Source: Achatina immaculata (taxonomy: Eukaryota; Mollusca; Gastropoda; Stylommatophora; Achatinidae). From it: DNA of 64,000 nucleotides. The DNA lies in NCBI GenBank assembly GCA_009760885.1, contig CM019697.1, positions 32,207,762 to 32,271,761 of the forward strand. Reading direction: 5' to 3'. Every line of letters begins with the position of its first letter. Position 1 is the first letter of the stretch. The translations under genes were made by a program, and so were the position numbers. Of the stretch, positions 56,282 to 64,000 are shown one piece after another. The notes under the pieces were generated by a model. The model was not told the DNA's origin. It ran no database searches and was given only the letters and a program-made list of their open reading frames with translations.

Positions 56282-58220
56282 CGAGGGGCGTTCAGAAAGT
56301 AATCTTATATATCTTATATCCTTCCCGTGCCGTTAGACGTCACATAGAGCTCGCAAAGTAGTTCGCCAATTTTTCCTGTCTTCGGTGAGTCTTTCAACCT
56401 CAACAAAGGATTTTATGCCTGGTAACTTGGCCTCTCTTAATAATGTCCTCTTCAGAGTTTCACGCAGTCTGCCCCTTTTTCTTCGGCCTGTTGTGTTCCA
56501 CTTGATAGCTTGTTTTGGGATTCTCTGATCATTTCTTCCCATCAAGTGACCAACATATGTCCATCTCCTTTTCCTGATCACCCGTGAGACTGGTTGTTGT
56601 TCAGTCATCTGTCTTATCTCTGCATTGTTCTTGAATTCATTCCACTTGATGCCGAGTATTTTCCTTAGGCATTGTTTTCAAAGAGTCTAATTTCTTTTCT
56701 ATTTCTTTAGTTGTTTTCCAGCTTTCGCATGCATAAATGAGGGTGGATATTACATTTGAATTGAATAGTCTTAACTTGGTTTTTGTGCTTATAACTTTTG
56801 AATTCCATATGTTCTCAAGATTCTTGAAGATTGATGCTGCTTTTGCAATTCTGATCCTAACTTCCTTTCTAGTGTCACCATCCTGGTCTATGTAGCTGCC
56901 AAGGTATGCAAATTGATTGACTTCTTCAATATCTGTCCCTTCTATGTGTATTTTTCCATTTTGATTGATGGGAATTTTCATTATTTTTGTTTTGTCCTTG
57001 TTAATTTCAAGTCCTATTTTGCTAGCCAGTGGAGATAGGCTATCTGTTTTTTCTTGCATGGAATTCACATTATTACTGATAAGAGTAATGGAAAGTAATG
57101 GACATCGTTTTTTTTTTTTCAGCTAATAATGAAGAGTGTGAACATTCATAAGCATCCATGTGATGTGTATAGAAGTTTTGCAGGCGACAGGAGTACAGTC
57201 AGTCACTGGGTTCAGATACTCAAAGAATCAATAATTGGAGATTGGCAGTGCTGTGGACATCCTGCCACAGCCACCAAGGCAGAAATGTTGAAATACACTG
57301 AAGGCATTATTCTTACTGATAAGTAACAACTGGTCTTAAAGGTGTCAGTCAGCAATGGTAGTGAAAATGCAGGTATAAATGCTCTCGGATTTTCTAAGGT
57401 TTGCGTAAGATGGGCTCCTCAAAGTCTCACAAATGACCATCGATTGCAAAAGGAAAGCAATATCTTTTGAATTGCTGGAGCTTTCAATGGTGAGGGAGAG
57501 AACTTTTTGGCTAAGATTGTAACAGGTGACTAAACCTGGGCGCATCATTTTGAACAAAAAGACAGTCAATGGAGTGGCATCATCCACAATCACCATGAAG
57601 AAATAAATTCAAGACAACTTCAGCTGGAAAGGTCATGATCACTGTCTTTTGGGACAGTGAAGGTGTGATTTTTGAAGATGTTATGCCAAGAGAAGAAACA
57701 ATCAATTCACAAGCTTACATTAAGACACTGAAAAAACTCAACGTTTTCGCAGAGTTCGGCAGCAATCCAGCAGCCTCCTTCTCCCTCACAACAATGAGCG
57801 ACCTCACACAAGTCTGGCAACACAGGAAGTAATCACCAAATTGGGTTGGACTGTACTATCCCATCCACCCTATAGTCCCAATTTGCCACCCTCTGATTTC
57901 CATCTGCTTGGTCCACTTAAAGATGCACTCCGAGGGGTAAGATTTGAAGACGACGGAGGGGTAAGATTTGAAGACGACGAAGGAGTGATTCATGCAGCGA
58001 AGAAATGGCCACATAATCAAGAGAAAATCTGGAAAGTGAGCTAGGAATGCATGCACTTGTTTTGCGCTGGTGTAAAGCCGTACAAGTTGATGGGGATTAT
58101 GTTGAATAATACTGATGTTTACATGACATATCCATGTATATTGTGTATAAATTCCATGCTTTTTAAATAAACAGCTCCTGAGAAAAACGATGTGGTGCAG
58201 TACTTTCTTAACACTCCTCA
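56282..58220 (+). mobile_element. Mariner transposon in RPL9 intron 1, interrupted by a LINE
   Basis: TIRs: CGAGGGGCGTTCAGAAAGTA at 56282 and, inverted, TGAGGAGTGTTAAGAAAGTA ending 58220, with TA at 56280-56281 and 58221-58222. The plus strand has a decayed transposase: SVNIHKHPCDVYRSFAGDRS, STVSHWVQILKES, VFWDSEGVIFEDVMPRE (catalytic Asp), GWTVLSHPPYSPNLPPSDFH (final catalytic Asp) and LGPLKDALRG. Stops and frameshifts rule out activity. Nearest 57090-57130 is ORF start (MKSVNIH). Confidence 0.93.
56304..57090 (-). mobile_element. LINE family D copy (D1) inserted in the mariner, 9-bp target duplication
   Basis: GAAAGTAAT at 56295-56303 (inside the mariner TIR) and 57091-57099 bounds the insertion. 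The minus strand encodes KIGLEINKDKTKIMKI, NQFAYLGSYIDQDGDTRKEV, NVISTLIYACESWKT and, after a frameshift, RKRRWTYVGHLMGRNDQRIP, GRRKRGRLRETLKRTLL and NWRTTLRALCDV. The 3' end is GGATATAAGATATATAA. 5'-truncated before the RT palm. Confidence 0.95.
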
Positions 58221-58224
58221 TACA

Positions 58225-59070
58225 ATACTGAGAAAATCCACTTTCTTTCAATTAAAAAAAAAGTTATCTCTACATATCTGTAACCAGCACATGAGCCATA
58301 CTTGTCACATGTCTCTTCATTACCTTCCAAAGCTGCGTTAGGTCTTTGTAACAATCACATCACACAATACTTTTCACTTAAACACACACACAGCCACAAA
58401 AAAAGAAACTATATGTGGACTACTTTTTACATCTCAGCAGACTGATCAACTGGCATGAAAAAAAAAAAAATTTAACTGATCAGAAACACCGAGGACAACA
58501 CAAAATGGTGAAGCAAAATCACTAGCGCTATGCCAGCATGGTACACGAAGAATGAATTTTCTCAACGCATTATGGTGTACTTCGAGTAAATAGCCGATGA
58601 CTGCTTATTAGAACTGCTTGTTCTTGGAGCAGAATTACCACAGACCGCAAGAATTTATGTTCTTAAATGTACAAGATGCTGTCTCACTTATCTGATCGTT
58701 ATATTGGCATTTGCTAAACATTTCTTATCACATGCACTACAAATGTACCAACATGAGGTGAACTGCAGTTTAAAATTAAGGTCGTCTGGCGAAAAAAAAA
58801 ATATGTGACATGATAGAAGATGATTAAGCATGTATATAAAACTAACAGATGAAAATGTCATGTATTCTGGTATAATACAGGGTTTGCTGTGATTGGAAGA
58901 AACTAAATTTATTGTGGACAAAACTTATTATTTTCCGTTAACGGCTCTTAAGGAAATAAGCTATGAAGGTTAATCACATTTAAGTTTCTTCTCATCTATT
59001 TCAATTCTAAAACCGGTAAAGTATAATGAGAAGATTCTTACGATTAGATACGATTTCCTAACCAACACTA
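58225..59070 (-). other. RPL9 intron 1, 5' part
   Basis: No gene or transposon recognised; A-rich with short AC runs. Confidence 0.4.
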
Positions 59071-59075
59071 CATAC

Positions 59076-59104
59076 CCTCGTCGTGGAAACCTCCAAAAAG
59101 GAAG
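59076..59104 (-). promoter_or_regulatory. RPL9: RPL9 non-coding exon 1 with 5'TOP start
   Basis: The minus strand reads CTTCCTTTTTGGAGGTTTCC then ACGACGAGG/GTATGT, a good donor. An oligopyrimidine tract starting with C is the hallmark of ribosomal protein mRNAs, whose translation is controlled through LARP1/mTOR. The start at 59104 is inferred from the C that opens the tract. Confidence 0.75.
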
Positions 59105-59378
59105 TCGTTCAGTAAACTTTTAAGGACATGCGCATATTATACCGGAAGCGAAGCCAAATGATATGCTTGGGGAGGTGTCATTATAAACTGAAGTATTTGA
59201 GTAATATTGTTAAAATCTATAAGCGGTATTCAAATCTCATAATTCCTTTTTTAATGAGAAATTTATTTTTCTATTTTCTTTGCAGACATCTGAAATTGTG
59301 ATATCAGAAATTGCTCATTTGTTCATTTTTTTTTTCACAACCAGAAATCTAATGTTATTCTACTAATGCAACTGCATT

Positions 59379-59812
59379 AGATTTCCCATTCCAACATGCC
59401 CGTAAGACCTGGACACATAACAAAACAGACGAGAAATACACACATGCTTTTGAATGTAAATGCTACAGAAGAGTTCTTCAAATATCATGAGCATAGAAAA
59501 GAACAAATATATACTACAACAGCTTAATATTGAAGAAGGCTGGCTAGCAAAGAGGATTAAACAGAGAAAACTTCTAAATATTTTGGACACATTAACGTCA
59601 CGAGAATTTAGATAAGATAGTCCTGGAAGGGTACATAATGGGAAAAAGAAAGAGAGGAAGGCCAAGGCGAAGACGGCTGCAAGACATTGTTGATGATCTG
59701 CTAATGGATGCATCAGCAGCAGGGCATCTTGCTTACAATCGAGAGGCCTACAAGAGAGCTGTTATGGAGGCAAAGTTTCGCAAGGGACATGAAAAGACTG
59801 ACTGACTGACTT
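59379..59812 (+). mobile_element. RTE 3' fragment (A10) with 14-bp target duplication
   Basis: RTE tail (FECKCYRRVLQIS, LNIEEGWLAKRIKQRKL, GRPRRRRLQDIVDDLLMD) with frameshifts and a (GACT)n tail instead of (ATGA)n. AATGCAACTGCATT at 59365-59378 and AATGTAACTGCATT at 59813-59826 flank it. It lies about 275 bp upstream of the RPL9 start. Confidence 0.9.
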
Positions 59813-60184
59813 AATGTAACTGCATTTTAACTGAGTTTTCTCAAACATTCATCATCCTTAGTCTGAAAGTTCGACATAGTTTTAGCGGTCTCTTTATCAA
59901 CTGCCTCAGAAACACTTTATTTCACTTGTTTGTCTTCAGTTCTCTTTTATTTTGCGAATTAAAGAAATGGGCATAAAGAACTACAAATTGGTATAGATAT
60001 ACAGAGTAATGACATTGAGGCACAGGTATAGATATAGTGAAATTGACATAAAGGTACAGAGAAATTGGCACAAAGGTACAGTAAAATGTGCATAAGGATA
60101 AGGAGAAATGTCATTAAAACAGAGCTGTTACTGAACGTAGAGGGAAAAAAGACATACTAAAGAAGACTACACTAAAAAGGATAC

Positions 60185-60300
60185 GAGAGAGAGAGAGAGA
60201 GAGAGAGACTGATTGATTGATCTTTATTTCAAAAGGGTTAAGAATTGGGCACGCAAGCCCGTCTGACATTCTGCTCTTTATCATACATCTTTCACTCTAT
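60185..60300 (-). repeat. (GA)n and 3' end of an interspersed repeat
   Basis: After a GA run, GATTGATTGATCTTTATTTC and AAAAGGGTTAAGAATTGGGC ACGC match, in inverse, 63640-63690 and, in part, 55708-55743. On the minus strand the family ends GCCCAATTCTTAACCC...AATAAAGATC(AATC)n. Confidence 0.75.
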
Positions 60301-60832
60301 TCCAGACATTCTACAAATATGCTGTTCATGTAATGAACATAATTAACATTGAAACTGAGAGACATAAAATAAAATATAAAAGAGAGAGGGAATTAGGGAG
60401 GGAGAGAGAGAGAAGGAGAGAGAGGGAGGGAGAGCGAGAGAGAGGAAGAAAAAGAAAGAAACCGCGATTTTTGCTTCGAAGAAAAAAAAAAACATCGTAA
60501 AACAACGGCAACGTGACCTGCTTGACTGCTTCTAGATGCATCTCCCATTTTTTTGGGTGTGTGTGCTTTACAATGTGACAGGGGCTCGGCAACCGAAAGA
60601 TTCTTCCAAGTAAGAAATACGGACGGATGTTCTCTTATAACTGTAATAATGTACAGAGTAATGTTACATGCATTTTTGGAGCTGATAAAATATGTTGAGT
60701 TTACCAGTTTCTTATGTCCATTTCAGTTTCTATCCCTCCTCTCCTCTCCCGCCACTCCTCTCTCTCTCTCTTTCTCTCGCTCTCTCTGCCAAATGGGTTG
60801 GAGAGAGTTTAACTGCTACGTCGCTCGAGAGT

Positions 60833-60881
60833 ATGGAGAGCCCCCTACGCTTTAAGGAAGGCCCTAAGGTCTTCAAAGAGG
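60833..60881 (+). CDS. Candidate first coding exon of an unrecognised gene
   Basis: ATG at 60833 gives MESPLRFKEGPKVFKE and runs into G/GTGAGT, a strong donor, after 49 nt (phase 1). A pyrimidine-rich tract and CpG-bearing sequence lie upstream, and the position opposite the RPL9 start fits a promoter region. No downstream exon is recognised in the remaining 3 kb, so support is weak. Confidence 0.25.
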
Positions 60882-61001
60882 GTGAGTAATGGATGAAATT
60901 AGAATGCCTAATCAGTATTGTCTATTAAAAACACCAAAAAAAAATCCCCTCGAAGACCCTGTACATAAAATCTGGTCCTGAGAAGCTACTGACCAACGTG
61001 T

Positions 61002-61395
61002 ATTACTGCCGGCCTACTTTCCTCCGGTTTACTGCCGGCCTACTTTCCTCCGGTTTACTGCCGGCCTACTTTCCTCCCGTTTATTGCCGGTCTACTTTCC
61101 TCTGGTTTACTGCCGGCCTACTTTCCTCCGGTTTATTGCCGGTCTACTTTCCTCTGGTTTACTGCCGGCCTACTTTCCTCTGGTTTACTGTCGGCCTACT
61201 TTCCTCCGGTTTACTGCCGGCCTACTTTCCTCCAGTTTACTGCCGGCCTACTTTCCTCTGGTTTACTGTCGGCCTACTTTCTTCCAATTTACTGCCGGCC
61301 TACTTTCCTCCAGTTTACTGCCAGCCTACCTTCTTCCGGTTTACTGCCGGCCTACTTTCCTCTGGTGTACTTCCGGCCTACTTTCCTCCGGTTCT
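61002..61395. repeat. 26-bp minisatellite, about 15 copies
   Basis: The unit ACTGCCGGCCTACTTTCCTC plus CGGTTT repeats about 15 times with transitions (TCTGG, ATTGCCGGTC). Because 26 is not divisible by 3, every forward frame cycles through the same 26 residues and all stay open, which creates long but meaningless frames. Confidence 0.95.
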
Positions 61396-61939
61396 GTCCC
61401 AGGTGTCAGTCTACGCCGCCGCCTTCTAATCATCATTTTTTATGTGAGCGCAGGAGTCGTACAGTCGCAGTGTACTAGTTTCTCATGCGGGTGGCGGAGA
61501 CAGACCTGTTGTAAAAAATGCCGTCCTGGTAGACGTAATAGAGAAACCAAAATTGAAATAACGAAACGAAGCATGTAAAATTGTTTTATTGCTTATATAC
61601 AGGATTCCCGATGTACTCGTCTCGCACTTACATCGCTAACTAATTAGGGATTGTAAACTCAAAATACGTCGTAAATATGCTCATTTGTGCCGTTTGATCT
61701 GTAATGCACATGTGTATTTCCCATGATCTTTCTTTTCTTTTTATGTGTTTCAATTTGTAATTCTGTACAGTATGTATCATCATCATCATCATTATCATCA
61801 TCATCATCATCGTCGCTTTTCACTCCCTTGAGAGCATAGGCCACGGATAAAGACTCTCCAGTCATCTCTGTTCTTGGAATTATTCTCTGCTTCCTTTTTT
61901 ATACATACATATAAATTTATGAATATACATAAATAAAAA

Positions 61940-62207
61940 AATGGCCTTGGTGTAGACATTTATAATTCGTTGGGATTTAAATAAGCTGTTCAATTCAATG
62001 TTCTTTCTAGCTCTCCACTCTCCACTCTCCACTGTTGGTATCTTTTATGGGCCCAAAGATTCTTATTAGGACCTTGTTCTCAAAGATCTGCAAGTGTTGT
62101 TCATCTTTCTTTGTTGTACTCCACGTTTCTGATCCATACATGGCGGTTGGTCTTATTATAGTTTTTAAGATTGTTATTTTTGGTGTTTTGGGACAAGATT
62201 TTGGATC
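61940..62207 (-). mobile_element. LINE family E fragment (E3)
   Basis: The minus strand reads LKTIIRPTAMYGSETWSTTK, KDEQHLQIFENKVLIRIFGP, IKDTNSGEW, then LFKSQRIINV matching 34190-34212. It ends in the (TA)n run. Confidence 0.85.

Positions 62208-62258
<51 letters not shown>
62208..62258. repeat. (TA)n microsatellite
   Basis: About 24 TA dinucleotides between two LINE fragments of opposite strand. Confidence 0.95.
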
Positions 62259-62263
<5 letters not shown>

Positions 62264-62482
62264 AATCCCAAAACAAGCTATCAAGTGGAACAACTTAGGC
62301 CAAAGAAAAAGAGGCAGACTGCGTGAAACTCTGAAGAGGACATTGTTAAGCGAGGCCAAATTAGCAGGCATAAAATCCTTTGATGAGGTTGAAAGACTCG
62401 CCGAAGACAGGAAAAATTGGCGAACTACTTTGCGAGCCCTATGTGACGTTTAACGGCACGGGAAGGATATAAGATATATAAA
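62258..62482 (+). mobile_element. LINE family D 3' fragment (D2)
   Basis: Open frame QRIPKQAIKWNN, QRKRGRLRETLKRTLLSEAK, IKSFDEVERLAEDRKNWRTT and LRALCDV-stop, then GGCACGGGAAGGATATAAGA. Close to D1 at the protein level; 5' end abuts the (TA)n. Confidence 0.9.
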
Positions 62483-62489
62483 GTAATCC

Positions 62490-62855
62490 TAAAATATAAA
62501 CAGTATGAATGAAACCATAAGTACAGTAATAAGTATTCATTAAATGTTTAACTCTTTTACTACAAAGTAAAAATGTTCAAGACCACACAAAAAGCACAAT
62601 AAGTACACTAACACTTTTTTTAAAACTGAAAATGAGCATAAGTCTATAATTAGCTTTAAATGTTGGTTTTAAGAGATGAACCTTAAAAGCAAAGAACAAA
62701 AACAGCCAAACATAATTATATATTAATGATTAAAAAAACAAAGGGATTTAAATATTTAAATGACTCGCGAAAGCAAATGAGTTAATATTGCAATTAAATT
62801 TTATACAAGAATTAGTCATTGCTGTATACTATTTACCACATATGGTAAACCATAA
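62490..62855. other. Gene-free stretch
   Basis: AT-rich, nothing recognised. Confidence 0.4.
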
Positions 62856-62856
62856 T

Positions 62857-63345
62857 GGAAACGCATGAAATGTTGGTGCAAATGTACGGGACGGAAACCG
62901 TGCCCAGAAAATGTGTTTACGACTAGTTCAAACGCTTTCACGAAGGGATGGAGACGACTGAGTATGAGCCACGTTCGGGTCGGCCGTCGACAAGCAGAAC
63001 CACATACATGATCGAGCGAGTGCGACAAATGCTGGCACGAGATCGGCAAATGACTCTACGATTGATGGCAAAGGAATTGGGCTTTATCCAGGACATTTCA
63101 TGCTTCTCCGTCGCCGTTTTTCCCAGTTTGTAGCTTAACTTGATGTTCACTCGTTGCTCCACTGCACTGTGACCATACCTCTCACACTGACCTACGTTCG
63201 ACTGCCCTCAGCGGGTTTACCCTGTCGGTCACGTGTACTCCACGCTAGGTGGAGCTTCTCGACGTGTCTCTGGATGGCCACGTGCTTGGCCACGCATCTG
63301 GCCCATGTTGCCGTTGAGATATCGGACCATTCATCGAACACCTCG
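62857..63345. mobile_element. Rearranged mariner remnant with an internal inversion
   Basis: On the minus strand a TIR-like end (CGAGGTGTTCGATGAATGG, next to TA at 63346) leads to a transposase start MEQRVNIKLSYKLGKTATEK HEM. The continuation of that protein (ETHEMLVQMYGTETVPRKCV, then FKRFHEGMETTEYEPRSGRP and ERVRQMLARDRQMTLRLMAK) is on the plus strand from 62857. GCATGAAATGT at 62863-62873 and its complement at 63093-63103 mark the break points. The catalytic domain is missing. Confidence 0.8.
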
Positions 63346-63362
63346 TATTTTCTTTCAAATAA

Positions 63363-63365
<3 letters not shown>

Positions 63366-63415
<50 letters not shown>
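63366..63415. repeat. (TC)n microsatellite
   Basis: About 24 TC repeats; a shorter one lies at 63706-63722. Confidence 0.95.
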
Positions 63416-63417
<2 letters not shown>

Positions 63418-63599
63418 AAGATCTGTATTTACAATGTATGTTTGTTTTTGTATATTTCTGCGTGTGTATGTGTGCGTGAGTGCTATTTTATTAGGTTAAT
63501 TACTTCTTCCCTTTTACTTTGAATGTAGTAGTTAAATCTTACACTCTTTTGATATGTTTTTTCCTAATTTAATTTGTATATTTGTACTAAATCAAGTGT

Positions 63600-63722
63600 A
63601 TGGGAAGAATGAAAGATGGAGTGATGAAGGGTAGAATGTAAGACGGGCCTGCGTGCCCAATTCTTTACCCTTTAAAAATAAAGATTATTCATTCATTCAT
63701 TCATTCTCTCTCTCTCTCTCTC
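63600..63722 (+). repeat. 3' end of interspersed repeat with (ATTC)n tail
   Basis: GACGGGCCTGCGTGCCCAAT, then TCTTTACCC, TTTAAAAATAAAGAT and (ATTC)n. Inverse match to 60205-60275. Confidence 0.75.
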
Positions 63723-63764
63723 TACACATACACACACATGCGCGTCTTCATGTGACATGTTTTT

Positions 63765-64000
63765 TCTAGAATGGTGTAGCTCTCACTGCCTCCCTGAATT
63801 CAATGCGGTCTTGCGTAAGCTGACCAGCGTTTCCAATGACATAATCCGACTTTTCATGATGTACTGTGTCCACCTGCGGTGAGGTCCCTCTTTTCTCTTT
63901 TGCTGGGCACTATGCCTTCTACTATCAACCTTTCCAAGCTAGTATGTCTCTTGATGTGCCCCAAGTGTCTCAGCGTTCTAATTTTTATGGTGTTAACGAC
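63765..64000 (-). mobile_element. LINE RT C-terminal fragment (family H), runs off the right edge
   Basis: The minus strand reads VVNTIKIRTLRHLGHIKRHT, SLERLIVEGIVPSKREKRG and, after a frameshift, DRIEFREAVRATPF-stop. This is the usual LINE tail layout but distinct from families A-G. Confidence 0.78.

Noticed and set aside
60998..61578. Long overlapping plus-strand frames (143 and 164 codons)
   Set aside because: Produced by the 26-bp repeat, which is open in all frames.

Overview
This window is from an animal nuclear genome. It is AT-rich, has spliced genes with GT/AG introns, and is crowded with non-LTR retrotransposon fragments, Tc1/mariner and TTAA-type DNA transposons, tRNA-derived SINEs and minisatellites. 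The mix (RTE elements, mariners, an HtrL/YibB gene in a metazoan, a ribosomal protein gene with a 5'TOP leader) fits a lophotrochozoan, perhaps a gastropod mollusc. That placement is inference. Nothing looks bacterial: no operons and no CRISPR.

Four host genes can be rebuilt exon by exon. (1) BFAR on + (7 coding exons seen, 2467-15130; the first exon is missing), an ER-membrane RING-SAM-multipass E3 ligase and apoptosis regulator. (2) TIMM23 on - (7 exons, 34572-24300, all phases close, 198 aa), the channel of the mitochondrial inner-membrane TIM23 translocase. (3) An HtrL/YibB-family gene on + (about 39764-49293) with a likely type II membrane-anchor first exon and a splice donor embedded in a 51-bp tandem repeat. 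(4) RPL9 on - (5 coding exons 56173-52435, 187 aa, plus a non-coding 5'TOP exon at 59104-59076). BFAR and TIMM23 converge, TIMM23 and the HtrL gene diverge, and HtrL and RPL9 converge. They share no evident pathway.

Region by region. 1-2.4 kb: the 5' half of an RTE-type retrotransposon with an uninterrupted ORF running off the left edge. 2.4-15.1 kb: BFAR, whose introns hold seven minisatellite arrays, a Tc1 element and RTE/RNase-H LINE tails. 15.1-24.3 kb: gene-free, several LINE families and TTAA-element arms. 24.3-34.6 kb: TIMM23 with SINEs, a TTAA MITE and LINE tails in its introns. 34.6-39.7 kb: nested LINE debris. 39.7-49.3 kb: the HtrL gene. 49.3-52.4 kb: gene-poor. 52.4-59.1 kb: RPL9, with a mariner in intron 1 that is itself interrupted by a LINE. 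59.1-64 kb: LINE fragments, a 26-bp minisatellite, a rearranged mariner and simple repeats.

The most useful new observations are the five tandem in-frame splice donors in the HtrL gene, the intact RTE ORF, precise target-site duplications for at least nine insertions, a TTAA-inserting MITE family with a possible empty site in the same window, and a mariner whose middle is inverted between short inverted repeats. I found no convincing new multi-gene system.
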